Origin: Acidobacteriota bacterium
Lineage (GTDB): Bacteria; Acidobacteriota; UBA6911; JACQSX01
DNA: 18,805 nucleotides
Assembly (NCBI GenBank): GCA_016199665.1
Contig: JACQGG010000095.1
Coordinates: 1-18,805 of the forward strand
Reading direction: 5' to 3'
The translations under genes and the position numbers were made by a program. Position 1 is the stretch's first letter; the number at the start of each line of letters is the position of its first letter. Below, in pieces: positions 8,796 to 15,356 of the stretch. The notes beneath the pieces were generated by a model. The model ran no database searches and was not told the DNA's origin. It worked only from the letters and a program-made list of their open reading frames with translations.

Positions 8796-8979
8796 AGTGA
8801 ACCGCGCGCGTAAGCAAGCGGTGCGCTAACTCACTGGAATTCCGCGCCGCTCCCCAATAAGCTGTGAAAAATTGGTTCAACGCAGAGGCGCAGAGATCGC
8901 CGAGGCTGCGCAGAGCACCCTCTCTCCGCGCCGCCTCTACAACGCAGCGAAAAACATTGCGGCTCCAGCGAGGAAGGAT
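8646..8979. other. Intergenic region made mostly of repeats
   Basis: No gene is supported. The interval is occupied by repeat A copy 2 (to ~8795), a short unassigned stretch, and a truncated head of the AACGCAGAG repeat (8878-8915). It lies between convergent genes, but I see no hairpin plus T-run that would make a standard terminator. Confidence 0.65.
8878..8945 (+). repeat. AACGCAGAG-family repeat, copy 2 (head only)
   Basis: CAACGCAGAGGCGCAGAGAT followed by CGCCGAGGCTGCGCAGAG matches the first block of the copy at 1570-1605 and the plus-strand copy at 18685-18722. The TTTGCAA...AAGTT second block is not found downstream, so this copy looks truncated; similarity fades after about 8915. Confidence 0.65.
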
Positions 8980-9267
8980 TCACACTCCCTCGACGACGAC
9001 CATGCGCGTGGATGCCGATGCCTGGCGCAGCGCCTTCGGCTGGCTGTATTCGACTGATCCCCACCAGGCTTTCGCTTGTGCTACCGAAGGAAATTCCAGG
9101 ATGATAAGACGCGCAGGCGACCACGTCCCCTCAAGGGTCTCCAAGTCGCCGCCGCGCACCAGGAACCGCCCCCCATACCGGGCGATCGAGGGTGGCACCC
9201 GTTGCCGGTACGCCTCGTATTTCTCTTTATCCAGCACTTCAACGTCGGCCACGATATAAGCTGACAT
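8980..9267 (-). CDS. DUF1330 family protein
   Basis: A complete 95-residue protein matching the small DUF1330 family, which has a dimeric alpha-beta barrel fold. The family pattern is visible throughout: MSAYIVADVEVLDKEKYEAY at the start, IARYGGRFLVRGG in the middle, LIILEFPSVAQAKAWW, and VVVEGV at the end. The biochemical role of DUF1330 proteins is not established. The ATG at 9267 has GAGGAG 8 nt upstream. The gene lies downstream of the aldo/keto reductase remnant on the same strand, separated by the 27-bp tandem repeat array, so any former operon link is now interrupted by ~60 bp of leader plus the array. Confidence 0.88.
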   Translation of the reverse strand: MSAYIVADVEVLDKEKYEAYRQRVPPSIARYGGRFLVRGGDLETLEGTWSPARLIILEFPSVAQAKAWWGSVEYSQPKALRQASASTRMVVVEGV

Positions 9268-9326
9268 GTCCTGCGCTCCTCGCTAAAGATTGAGCTTACC
9301 CGATCTCTTCCCGTCCGTGAACTTGC

Positions 9327-9540
9327 GTTCATGCGAGGCCCGCGTTCATTCGCGTTCATGCGAGGCCCGCGTTCATTCACGTTCATGCGAGGCCCGCGTT
9401 CATTCGCGTTCATGCGCGGCCCGCGTTCATTCGCGTTCATGCGCGGCCCCCGTTCATTCGCGTTCATGCGCGGCCCCCGTTCATTCGCGTTCATGCGCGG
9501 CCCCCGTTCATTCGCGTTCATGCGCGGCCCGCGTTCCTCA
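9327..9540. repeat. 27-bp tandem repeat, about 7.9 copies
   Basis: Unit GTTCATGCG(A/C)GGCCC followed by (G/C)CGTTCATTC(G/A)C, 27 bp. Units start at 9327, 9354, 9381, 9408, 9435, 9462, 9489 and 9516, the last one incomplete. The three left-hand units have GCGAGG and the others GCGCGG; units 5-7 have CCCCC instead of CCCGC. Since 27 is divisible by three, several frames stay open and give artificial peptides such as (ERGPRMNAN)n. There are no unique spacers. Confidence 0.95.
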
Positions 9541-9777
9541 TGTTGTTCGCCCGATAAGCTCGAGATCCTCACGCGACAGCGACAGCCGGTGCGCCGCCCA
9601 ATTTTCCTCCAGATGTTTGAGCGAGCTGGTGCCGGGAATGGGCAGCATCACCGGCGAGCGTGCCAGCAACCAGGCCAGGGCAATCTGCGCGGGCGTAGTT
9701 CCATGTCGGCGCGCGATATCGGCCAGCGCCGGCTTGGTTTGGACGATTGATCCAACTGCCAGGGGAAAGAACGGCAC
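9538..9777 (-). pseudogene. Aldo/keto reductase, C-terminal remnant
   Basis: The 79-residue translation matches the last quarter of a ~280-330-residue aldo/keto reductase: PFFPLA, then LADIARRHGTTPAQIALAWL, RSPVMLPIPGTSSLKHLEEN and LSREDLELI. The NADP-binding SGTSS-like loop is kept, but the catalytic Asp, Tyr, Lys and His, which lie upstream in this family, are absent. Similarity stops at about 9780, where the sequence becomes a solo copy of the repeat A end motif. Only a GTG is available as a start, without a ribosome binding site. It is therefore a decayed gene, not a small enzyme. Confidence 0.82.
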
Positions 9778-9784
9778 ATGCCGG

Positions 9785-9809
9785 CAACGAAAACCTGTGA
9801 CAAAAGCGG
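9785..9809 (+). repeat. Solo end motif of repeat family A
   Basis: CAACGAAAACCTGTGACAAA followed by AGCGG matches the CACGAAAACCTGTGAGAAAT GCGGG end of family A apart from a few bases. It sits between the amidohydrolase stop (9831) and the break point of the aldo/keto reductase remnant. Confidence 0.55.
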
Positions 9810-9830
9810 ATCAAGACAACGAGCCGGTTC

Positions 9831-11732
9831 TCACCTGGCTCCGGCCGCCTCGCCCGCAGGTTTCTGGTAGGTCACTTTTCCTCCCACGATGACCGTAAGC
9901 ACCGGGATCTCGGAAATATCCTCCTCCGGGACCGTCATGTAATCTCCGCCCAGGACAACCATGTCGGCAAGTTTCCCCGGCTCGATGGTCCCCAGGATCT
10001 TCTCGTCGCTGTAGAACCGCGATGCCCAGTTGGTTCCCATCCAGAGCGCTTCCTGGCGAGTGATCCGCTCGTTGGGACCCCAAACCTTTCCGGTCTCTTC
10101 ATTCTTGCGGGTGATAAATTTTTCCAGGTTCTGCATGTACCACCGGGTGCCATACAATTGCCAGGCGCGTCCAAATATGGTGCTTGACTCCATGATCTGG
10201 GCCGCTCGTCCGGAGGTCACCCTCTTGACCCGCTTTTCTAGAGGATTGATGCCCAAACCATTGGTGACTTCCAGCGCCGGCTTCAGACCTGCATCGATCA
10301 GGGTGCGTATCGGATGGTTTCCCGCCATCTGGTCGGCCCCGTACTGCGTCACGATTGACTGCTCCACACCCTTGTCAAAGAACCCGATAATGGGAGCCAT
10401 GGACAAAATGGCGTCATACGTGGCCATCCTTGCCACCAGATCCGGAGGCCTCATGAAGCCGTGGACCATTCCAAACCTCTTCCCTTTCACGGGCCGCGTC
10501 TTATTGATCTCATCCCAGGCATCGACCATCATCTGGACGCCGGCATCCCCTTCAATGTGCATGTCGGTCACGTTCCACCCGTAGCGGCCCAGCAGCACCG
10601 TGTTCTGAAACTCCTTCTTCCACCCGTCCTCTTCCTGGAACATCATCCCCCACTTGTTTTGCCCAAACGGGCCGAAGGCATCGCCCGGAAGGTGCTGGCG
10701 CTTGGCGGAGCGAGTGAAAAACCCGCCGTTTCCCGCATTGCTGTCGACCACGGTGCTGGTCGCGCCGGCAATCTTAAGCCACTCGTTCCCGAGGTTATTG
10801 AAGTTGCCCATGCGTTTCAGATACCGCTCCATCTGCGGATTCTGGCGGCCGAATTCATGACTCAAGCGCACCCGTAAAGGCAACTCCCCGCGCCGATACA
10901 ACTCCGACACGATGGTCACCGGTATGCCGGAAGCGCGCGATCCCACGGTCGTCACTCCCACACTGTTGATCTTTTCAAATATCTCCTTCTGGAACTGGAT
11001 CATCTCCTCCATCCTCTTGTCATCGGGATAGGGGAGAATTTCCATCTCCAGCACCCCCAGAGCCCATCCTCGGATGTGGCCGGTGGGGTCGCCCTTTTCA
11101 TCCACAAAGAGCCCCTCTTTCACATCTTTGGGAATCATGGCGAGGGCTTTGCTGTTAATGATTCCCGCGGTGGTGTCATAGGTGGCCAATATCGGATTAT
11201 TGGGAGACACCGTGTCCAGGATCTTGCGGTTCAGTTGATAGCCTGCCGCGGTGCGCAGGATGCCGAAGAAAACCCAGTCGCCGGGCTTTGCCGAGTCCAC
11301 GCCCCCCTTGATCCCTCTCAGGAGGTCGTCGACCGTATCGGCGCCGATGCGAAACATGTTGTCGTTGACCCAACTAAGAGCCGAGCCGCCGGCCGGAACG
11401 CCCCCCAGCAAATTCCCGGAATGAGGGTCGTAAAAACCGGGCACCAAACTCTTCCCCTGCAGGTCGATCTTCTGCGTTCCTGGCCCGGCCATTTTCAGGA
11501 TGGCGGCGCTGTCCCCGATGGCCAGAAATTTTCCGTCCCGCACCGCGACAGCCTGGGCGGTGGTGAACTTGTCATCCGCCGTCAACACCTTCCCGTTGTA
11601 CAAAACCATGTCGGCATAGTGCAGAATCTCAGCGGGCAAATTCTGCAGGGCGTAGAGAACCGGAAGAGCCCACCCGGCAAGGCTCAGCATGATCCCCAAG
11701 GCAAGAATCCTGGTCTGATTTGAATTCCTCAT
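9831..11732 (-). CDS. Secreted Amidohydro_3 (YtcJ-like) family protein, paralog of 4977-6899
   Basis: A 633-residue protein with an ATG at 11732 preceded by GGAGGGAGGG. Residues 1-29 are a signal peptide ending in VLYALQ. The order of blocks matches its paralog: YNGKVLTADDKF (~45-56), IDLQGKSLVPGF (~89-100), GVTTVGSRASG (~259-269), GDAFGPFGQNKW, and IEPGKLADMVVLGGDYMTVPEE near the C-terminus. Candidate metal ligands kept are Lys320 (WLKIAG), His392 (DMHIEGDAG) and His424 (MVHGFMR). As in the paralog, the HxH motif is replaced by HSG (104-106), and the usual GSD is replaced by EVTNG (488-492). No TonB receptor follows this copy. The substrate is unknown; a periplasmic or secreted location is inferred from the signal peptide. 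Confidence 0.87.
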   Translation of the reverse strand: MRNSNQTRILALGIMLSLAGWALPVLYALQNLPAEILHYADMVLYNGKVLTADDKFTTAQAVAVRDGKFLAIGDSAAILKMAGPGTQKIDLQGKSLVPGFYDPHSGNLLGGVPAGGSALSWVNDNMFRIGADTVDDLLRGIKGGVDSAKPGDWVFFGILRTAAGYQLNRKILDTVSPNNPILATYDTTAGIINSKALAMIPKDVKEGLFVDEKGDPTGHIRGWALGVLEMEILPYPDDKRMEEMIQFQKEIFEKINSVGVTTVGSRASGIPVTIVSELYRRGELPLRVRLSHEFGRQNPQMERYLKRMGNFNNLGNEWLKIAGATSTVVDSNAGNGGFFTRSAKRQHLPGDAFGPFGQNKWGMMFQEEDGWKKEFQNTVLLGRYGWNVTDMHIEGDAGVQMMVDAWDEINKTRPVKGKRFGMVHGFMRPPDLVARMATYDAILSMAPIIGFFDKGVEQSIVTQYGADQMAGNHPIRTLIDAGLKPALEVTNGLGINPLEKRVKRVTSGRAAQIMESSTIFGRAWQLYGTRWYMQNLEKFITRKNEETGKVWGPNERITRQEALWMGTNWASRFYSDEKILGTIEPGKLADMVVLGGDYMTVPEEDISEIPVLTVIVGGKVTYQKPAGEAAGAR

Positions 11733-11747
11733 TTTTCCCTCCCTCCA

Positions 11748-11804
11748 GCCCGCATTTCACACAAATTTCTACTGCCGCACGAAAACCTGTGAGTCAATGC
11801 GGGC
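11748..11804. repeat. Imperfect palindrome built from two repeat A end motifs
   Basis: GCCCGCATTTCACACA (11748-11763) faces TGTGAGTCAATGCGGGC (11788-11804), and the outer 9 bp GCCCGCATT/AATGCGGGC pair perfectly. The right half carries CACGAAAACCTGTGAG, the family A end motif. It lies just upstream of the ribosome binding site of the amidohydrolase at 9831-11732, so a transcript starting further upstream would fold here. Confidence 0.6.
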
Positions 11805-11812
11805 GCGGTATT

Positions 11813-11829
11813 ATTGAGAATACCTCTCA
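11813..11829. other. Short perfect hairpin
   Basis: TTGAGA, loop ATACC, TCTCAA. It lies in the 264-bp interval between the selenoprotein candidate and the amidohydrolase, on the strand of neither in particular. No T-run follows, so it is not called a terminator. The rest of that interval (11830-11996) shows no gene I can support. Confidence 0.35.
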
Positions 11830-11996
11830 AGTGTCGTGGTAAGGCGCACATTTTTAGGAGCGAGTTTACCGCGTTTTCGTTGCAAGAGAGCATTTTCCTT
11901 ACAAGTGAAAAATTCAGATGGCGCGCGCCGGGATTCTCGTCGGAGGGTCCGCTCCCTGGCGGTACCGGCTCGGAGTCTTTCGCAGCTTGTGACGCT

Positions 11997-12743
11997 TCAG
12001 CCCCTGGCAGGAAATTCGGCGAGAACGGGCGGGGGGTGACGGGTGTCTTCCAGCAGCCGCAAGGCCGCCTCCAGCACCGCGGTTTGTCGCTCCTGACTGC
12101 AGGGCGTATCCAGCGGGTAGCCATGGCGGAAGGGCACCCAGAGGGCGCGAGGCGGCCGAACCCGCCGGGCCACTTCGCGCAGAAGCTGAATCGCCACGGT
12201 TGCGATCCCCCGGCGCTCAAGTTCGGCTGCCACCAGGCCGACGGCCTGATTGCACATCGGTCATACCGGTATCAACAAAGCCACGTCCACGCCATCTTCC
12301 ACCAGGCGCCGGGCCGCTTCCGGCGCCGTGTCCCGAACCAGGCGGCCGGGGGCGGTGATCGAACCCATCAGGGAAAGGTGACGCCGGTTGAGCGAGCCGA
12401 TCCTGCCCGCCCCCAGCAGTTCCCGCATCCGGTCCAGTGGGAAAGCAAGGTTCGGATCCTGGCGCATCCCTCGATGATCGAACGACTCGCTCCGGTGCGT
12501 GTCGACCAGATTCGCGACGCCGGCATCGCCGGGGATCTCGCGAAAGCTCGGATCGCCGCCGCGCCGGGAGGCATCGAACGGCTCCTGGCCCGGCAAAACA
12601 AAGCCGGCGCTGGAAACCAGGGCCAGGCGGGACTCGGCGAGCGGTTTGGATAGAGGCGTCCAGGGCACCGGGTCGATCCGGCGCCAGGGATACACTTGCA
12701 GAAACAGCCGCAAGGGCGGTGAAAACTCGCTGAGCTCAGCCAC
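11997..12743 (-). CDS. GrdB-related (glycine/sarcosine/betaine reductase selenoprotein B family) selenoprotein, in-frame UGA read as Sec
   Basis: Two ORFs in the same frame are separated by one TGA (12263-12261). Read through, they give 248 residues ending at a TGA at 11997. Upstream blocks are RLFLQVYPWRRIDPVPW, LVSSAGFVLPGQEPFD, RRGGDPSFREIPGD, RSESFDHRGMRQDPN and MGSITAPGRLVRDTAP. The UGA is residue 161, in DVALLIPV-U-PMC-NQAVGLVAAELERRGIATV, a UxxC redox-type motif. After it comes RPPRALWVPFRHGYPLD. This matches what I recall of a reductase-selenoprotein-B-related family in soil bacteria, with Sec or Cys at this position. The GTG at 12743 (MAELSEF...) is preferred over a GTG at 12773 because family members start near there. 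Neither has a clear Shine-Dalgarno site, and a TATTAT at 12761-12756 would give an almost leaderless mRNA. A nonsense mutation is the alternative. The reaction catalysed is unknown; it is not a full GrdB. Confidence 0.78.
12231..12251 (-). promoter_or_regulatory. Putative bacterial SECIS stem-loop
   Basis: On the mRNA strand CAGGCC (12248-12243), loop GUC (12242-12240) and GGCCUG (12239-12234) form a perfect 6-bp stem, extended by U-G and A-U pairs below. The loop starts 19 nt after the UGA, and its first base is G. Published bacterial SECIS rules, as I recall them, ask for a short stem, a loop of 3-14 nt with G in its first two bases, and a loop 16-37 nt from the UGA. All are met. The element lies inside the coding sequence, as bacterial SECIS elements do. 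Confidence 0.65.
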
Positions 12744-12788
12744 GGTCGCTGACTTATAATATCCAGTTATCACAGAACGGAAATCACA

Positions 12789-12823
12789 AATTGCAGATCG
12801 CGAATAACCGTGAATTGCAGATC
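12789..12823 (+). repeat. Direct repeat AATTGCAGATC in the divergent promoter region
   Basis: AATTGCAGATC occurs at 12789-12799 and again at 12813-12823, 24 bp apart, between the divergent selenoprotein and arsS genes. The spacing is a little over two helical turns, which would put two protein-binding half-sites on nearly the same face. No regulator gene is in the window, so a regulatory role is only a possibility. Confidence 0.4.
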
Positions 12824-12880
12824 ACCCGTTGCCACCAATGTTGACGGCAAGGCCTGGAGTTCGAATGGAGGCTGCCGCTG

Positions 12881-13879
12881 ATGCCTGGAACTGAGGGCCT
12901 GCTGCCTATTCTCAACAACCGCACGGCCAATTTTGATCTCGCTCTGGCCGAACACGGCATCCCACGGCTGACACGCCGGCAGACGACGACATTGCAAATC
13001 AATGTGGGCAAGCTCTGCAATCAGGCCTGCCACCATTGTCACGTCGAGGCCGGACCGAAGCGGACTGAAGTCATGCCTGCGGACGTTGTCGACCGGTTGC
13101 TCGAGTTGCTTGAACTCAGCCCGTGCATTGAAACGGTGGATGTAACGGGCGGGGCCCCCGAGTTGAATCCGCATTTTCGCCGGCTCGTCCGGGAAACGCG
13201 GCGCCTGAATCGGCGGGTCATCGATCGCTGCAATCTCACCGTGCTCCTGGAAGCCGGACAGGAGGATCTAGCCGAGTTCCTGGCAAGCAATCGAGTGGAG
13301 GTCGTGGCGAGCCTCCCTTGTTACACCGCCGAGAACGTGGACCGGCAGCGGGGCCGAGGCGTATTTGACAAGAGTATCCGCGCCCTCAAACTGCTGAATG
13401 ACCTGGGTTACGACCGCCACGGCTCCGGGCTTTCCCTCCACCTTGTCTACAATCCTCTGGGCGCCTTTCTTCCGCCTCCGCAGGAGAAGCTTGAGGCCGG
13501 CTACAAGATGCACTTGCGGGAGCGCTTCGGGATCGAGTTCAATCGCCTCTTCACCCTGACGAATATGCCCATAAAACGCTTTGCCGACTTTCTTGTCCGC
13601 AGCGGCCAGGTTGAGTCGTACCTGTGCCTGCTGGTGAACCATTTCAATCCGGCCACGGTCGAAAAACTCATGTGCCGTTCTCTGGTCAGCGTCGGGTGGA
13701 ATGGCCGGCTGTACGACTGCGACTTCAACCAGATGCTCGAGATCGGAACGCTTCATGCGGGAACCCTCTGGGACATCCGGTCTTTTGACGACTGGTCCGG
13801 AGAGCGTATCGCTGTTGCCGGGCACTGCTTCGGCTGCACCGCAGGAGCGGGCTCAAGCTGCGGAGGAAGCCTCCAGTGA
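12881..13879 (+). CDS. arsS: Arsenosugar biosynthesis radical SAM protein ArsS
   Basis: A 332-residue radical SAM enzyme. The cluster motif CNQACHHC supplies Cys46, Cys50 and Cys53 for the 4Fe-4S/SAM site. VDVTGGAPELNPHF is the following SAM-binding strand. The C-terminal half is the Cys-rich DUF3641-type domain: LMCRSLVSVGWNGRLYDCDFNQML (Cys265, Cys280), then HCFGCTAGAGSSCGG (Cys316, Cys319, Cys327). ArsS is known to join the adenosyl group of SAM to dimethylarsenite in arsenosugar synthesis. NCBI names the family a '(seleno)protein' because some members have Sec; this copy has only Cys. The ATG at 12881 follows GGAGG at ~10 nt. It heads a plus-strand run with a VTT membrane protein and two glycosyltransferases. 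Assignment to arsenosugar synthesis rests on family membership and these neighbours. Confidence 0.9.
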   Translation: MPGTEGLLPILNNRTANFDLALAEHGIPRLTRRQTTTLQINVGKLCNQACHHCHVEAGPKRTEVMPADVVDRLLELLELSPCIETVDVTGGAPELNPHFRRLVRETRRLNRRVIDRCNLTVLLEAGQEDLAEFLASNRVEVVASLPCYTAENVDRQRGRGVFDKSIRALKLLNDLGYDRHGSGLSLHLVYNPLGAFLPPPQEKLEAGYKMHLRERFGIEFNRLFTLTNMPIKRFADFLVRSGQVESYLCLLVNHFNPATVEKLMCRSLVSVGWNGRLYDCDFNQMLEIGTLHAGTLWDIRSFDDWSGERIAVAGHCFGCTAGAGSSCGGSLQ

Positions 13880-13904
13880 GACTCCCGCTTGTCCTGGAGC
13901 GCCC

Positions 13905-14633
13905 GTGAGTCGCGCGTTTCCCGTCCAATGGCTCGGCGCCGCCGTTGTGATTGCGGGGGCCTCGCCGGCGCTGGCCTTCCTGCCGTTGAAACAATGGTTG
14001 CCGGCCATCCTCCGCTGGATCGGGAGTTTTGGCGGGGCGGGCGCGGCTGTTTACGCTGCGTTGTACGTTGTCGGGACCGTGCTGTTTGTGCCCGGCGTGG
14101 CGTTGACGGCGGGGGCGGGGCTCATTTACGGCCCGGTGGCCGGGAGCCTCCTTGTTTCGGCTGCCAGCGTTACGGCGGCGACGATTTCTTTTCTCATCGC
14201 GCGTCATGTTGCCCGAGATTGGGTTGAATCCAAGCTTTCGGCATACCCCAAGGCCTTAACCCTGGATCGTGCCTTGAAGAAAAATGGGTTCAAGGTCGTC
14301 CTGCTACTTCGCCTTGAGCCGGTGATTCTCCCTTTCGCCCTGCTGAATTATTCTCTCGGGCTTACGCGGGTGACTCTGCGCGACTATGTGCTGGGGTCCT
14401 GGCTGGGCATGCTGCCTGCCACCCTTGTCTACGTTTATCTGGGCTCGGCGGCGCACAGCATCGCGGATCTTCTGGAAGGCGGGATTCCGGGCGGAGGAAG
14501 GCCGGGGCGGATTTTGTATTGGGGAGGGCTGTGCGCCTCTATTCTTCTGATTCTGCTCCTGGGGCGCATCGCGCGCCGGGCATTGCAGGAAGAGCTGGAC
14601 GCCCCATCCACCGCGTCCGGGGGTACGGGATAA
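13905..14633 (+). CDS. TVP38/TMEM64 family (VTT/SNARE-associated domain) membrane protein
   Basis: A 242-residue protein with several hydrophobic helices. The VTT-domain core is clear: a conserved FVPGVALTAGAGLIYGPVAG loop at 61-80, SFLIARHVARDWVE at 95-108, and LLLRLEPVILPFALLNYSLGL further on, with a final helix at ~205-222. The family includes DedA-like transporters and lipid scramblase-like proteins; the cargo is unknown here. I chose GTG 13905 because it has TGGAG 5 nt upstream and lies 25 bp after the arsS stop. The frame is open further upstream to 13701, but only inside arsS. VTT proteins are frequent neighbours of arsS/glycosyltransferase clusters, so a part in handling an arsenolipid or a membrane intermediate is possible but unproven. 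Confidence 0.85.
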   Translation: MSRAFPVQWLGAAVVIAGASPALAFLPLKQWLPAILRWIGSFGGAGAAVYAALYVVGTVLFVPGVALTAGAGLIYGPVAGSLLVSAASVTAATISFLIARHVARDWVESKLSAYPKALTLDRALKKNGFKVVLLLRLEPVILPFALLNYSLGLTRVTLRDYVLGSWLGMLPATLVYVYLGSAAHSIADLLEGGIPGGGRPGRILYWGGLCASILLILLLGRIARRALQEELDAPSTASGGTG

Positions 14634-14690
14634 TGGGGCCGCAGCGGCGCGAGTCCTGCGGGTGAAACTCTTCGGGTTCGGGAGGCAATC

Positions 14691-15356
14691 GTGGCCAGAT
14701 CGACCATCTGTATCTTTGCCAAACCTCCGCTTCCCGGACAATCAAAGACGCGGCTGATCCCCGCCGTGGGCCCGGAGGGCGCCGCCAGGATTGCACTGGC
14801 GCTCCTGGAAGACTTGATTGACGTTGCCCTGCAGGTTGAAGATTCAGCCGTGGTTATTTCCACAACCGAATTTTTTCAGTTTGACGGCATGCGCTCCGTT
14901 CCCGTGTGGCTCCAGCCTGAAGGCGCCCTGGGCTGGCGCATGGAGCAGGCGCTCCAGCGGGCGCTTTCGCACTCGCCCCTGGCCGTCGCCCTGGGTGCGG
15001 ACACGCCGGGTTTGAGCGTGCAGATCGTGGAAGAAGCGCGGAAGGGATTGCTCGAATCAGACGCGGTACTCGGGCCGGCGGACGATGGGGGCTACTATCT
15101 TGTGGGACTGAGGCGCTGCCCGGATCACCTGTTCGACGACATCCGCTGGAGTCATCCGGAAACTCTGCGAGATACCGTGGCTCAATTCCAGCGGTTCGGC
15201 ATGAGCTACAGCTTCGCCCGCCAGTGGATCGACGTCGATACGCCTGGTGACTTGAGGCGCATCGGCTCTTGGCTTCAGGCGGGAAGAGTTCGCGCTCCGC
15301 ACCTTCACCGGGTCCTCAAGTCGATCGGTATTTTGCCGGGGGACGCGCTTGCCTAG
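14691..15356 (+). CDS. TIGR04282-type arsenosugar biosynthesis glycosyltransferase (DUF2064)
   Basis: A 221-residue nucleotidyl/glycosyltransferase-like protein. Visible motifs are IFAKPPLPGQSKTRL (8-22), which is the nucleotide-binding loop of the family; ALGADTPGLS (100-109); GPADDGGYYLVGL (128-140); and WIDVDTPGDLRR (179-190). The GTG start at 14691 has GGGAGG 5 nt upstream and lies 57 bp after the preceding gene. Together with the TIGR04283-type enzyme downstream, this family accompanies ArsS in arsenosugar gene clusters and is presumed to act on the sugar part of the product; the exact donor and acceptor are not known. The stop codon TAG (15354-15356) is the edge of an 11-bp inverted repeat. 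Confidence 0.88.
   Translation: MARSTICIFAKPPLPGQSKTRLIPAVGPEGAARIALALLEDLIDVALQVEDSAVVISTTEFFQFDGMRSVPVWLQPEGALGWRMEQALQRALSHSPLAVALGADTPGLSVQIVEEARKGLLESDAVLGPADDGGYYLVGLRRCPDHLFDDIRWSHPETLRDTVAQFQRFGMSYSFARQWIDVDTPGDLRRIGSWLQAGRVRAPHLHRVLKSIGILPGDALA

Noticed and set aside
9327..9540. CRISPR array
   Set aside because: Units are directly adjacent with no unique spacers, and no cas genes are present.
9081..9572. ORF with (ERGPRMNAN)n repeats, as a repetitive protein
   Set aside because: The repeat is 27 bp, so all frames stay open across it. The rest of this ORF overlaps DUF1330 in another frame.
11997..11999. The terminal TGA as a second selenocysteine
   Set aside because: No UxxC or family sequence follows it, and the protein length fits the family when it ends here.
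11997..12263. The UGA as a simple nonsense mutation that splits the gene
   Set aside because: Both halves keep family-like sequence in the same frame, the codon is exactly at a UxxC motif, and a SECIS-like stem follows. It remains the main alternative.
12755..12760. TATAAT as the arsS promoter
   Set aside because: No -35 partner is seen, and it would leave a leader of over 110 nt. The motif is part of an AT-rich palindromic patch.
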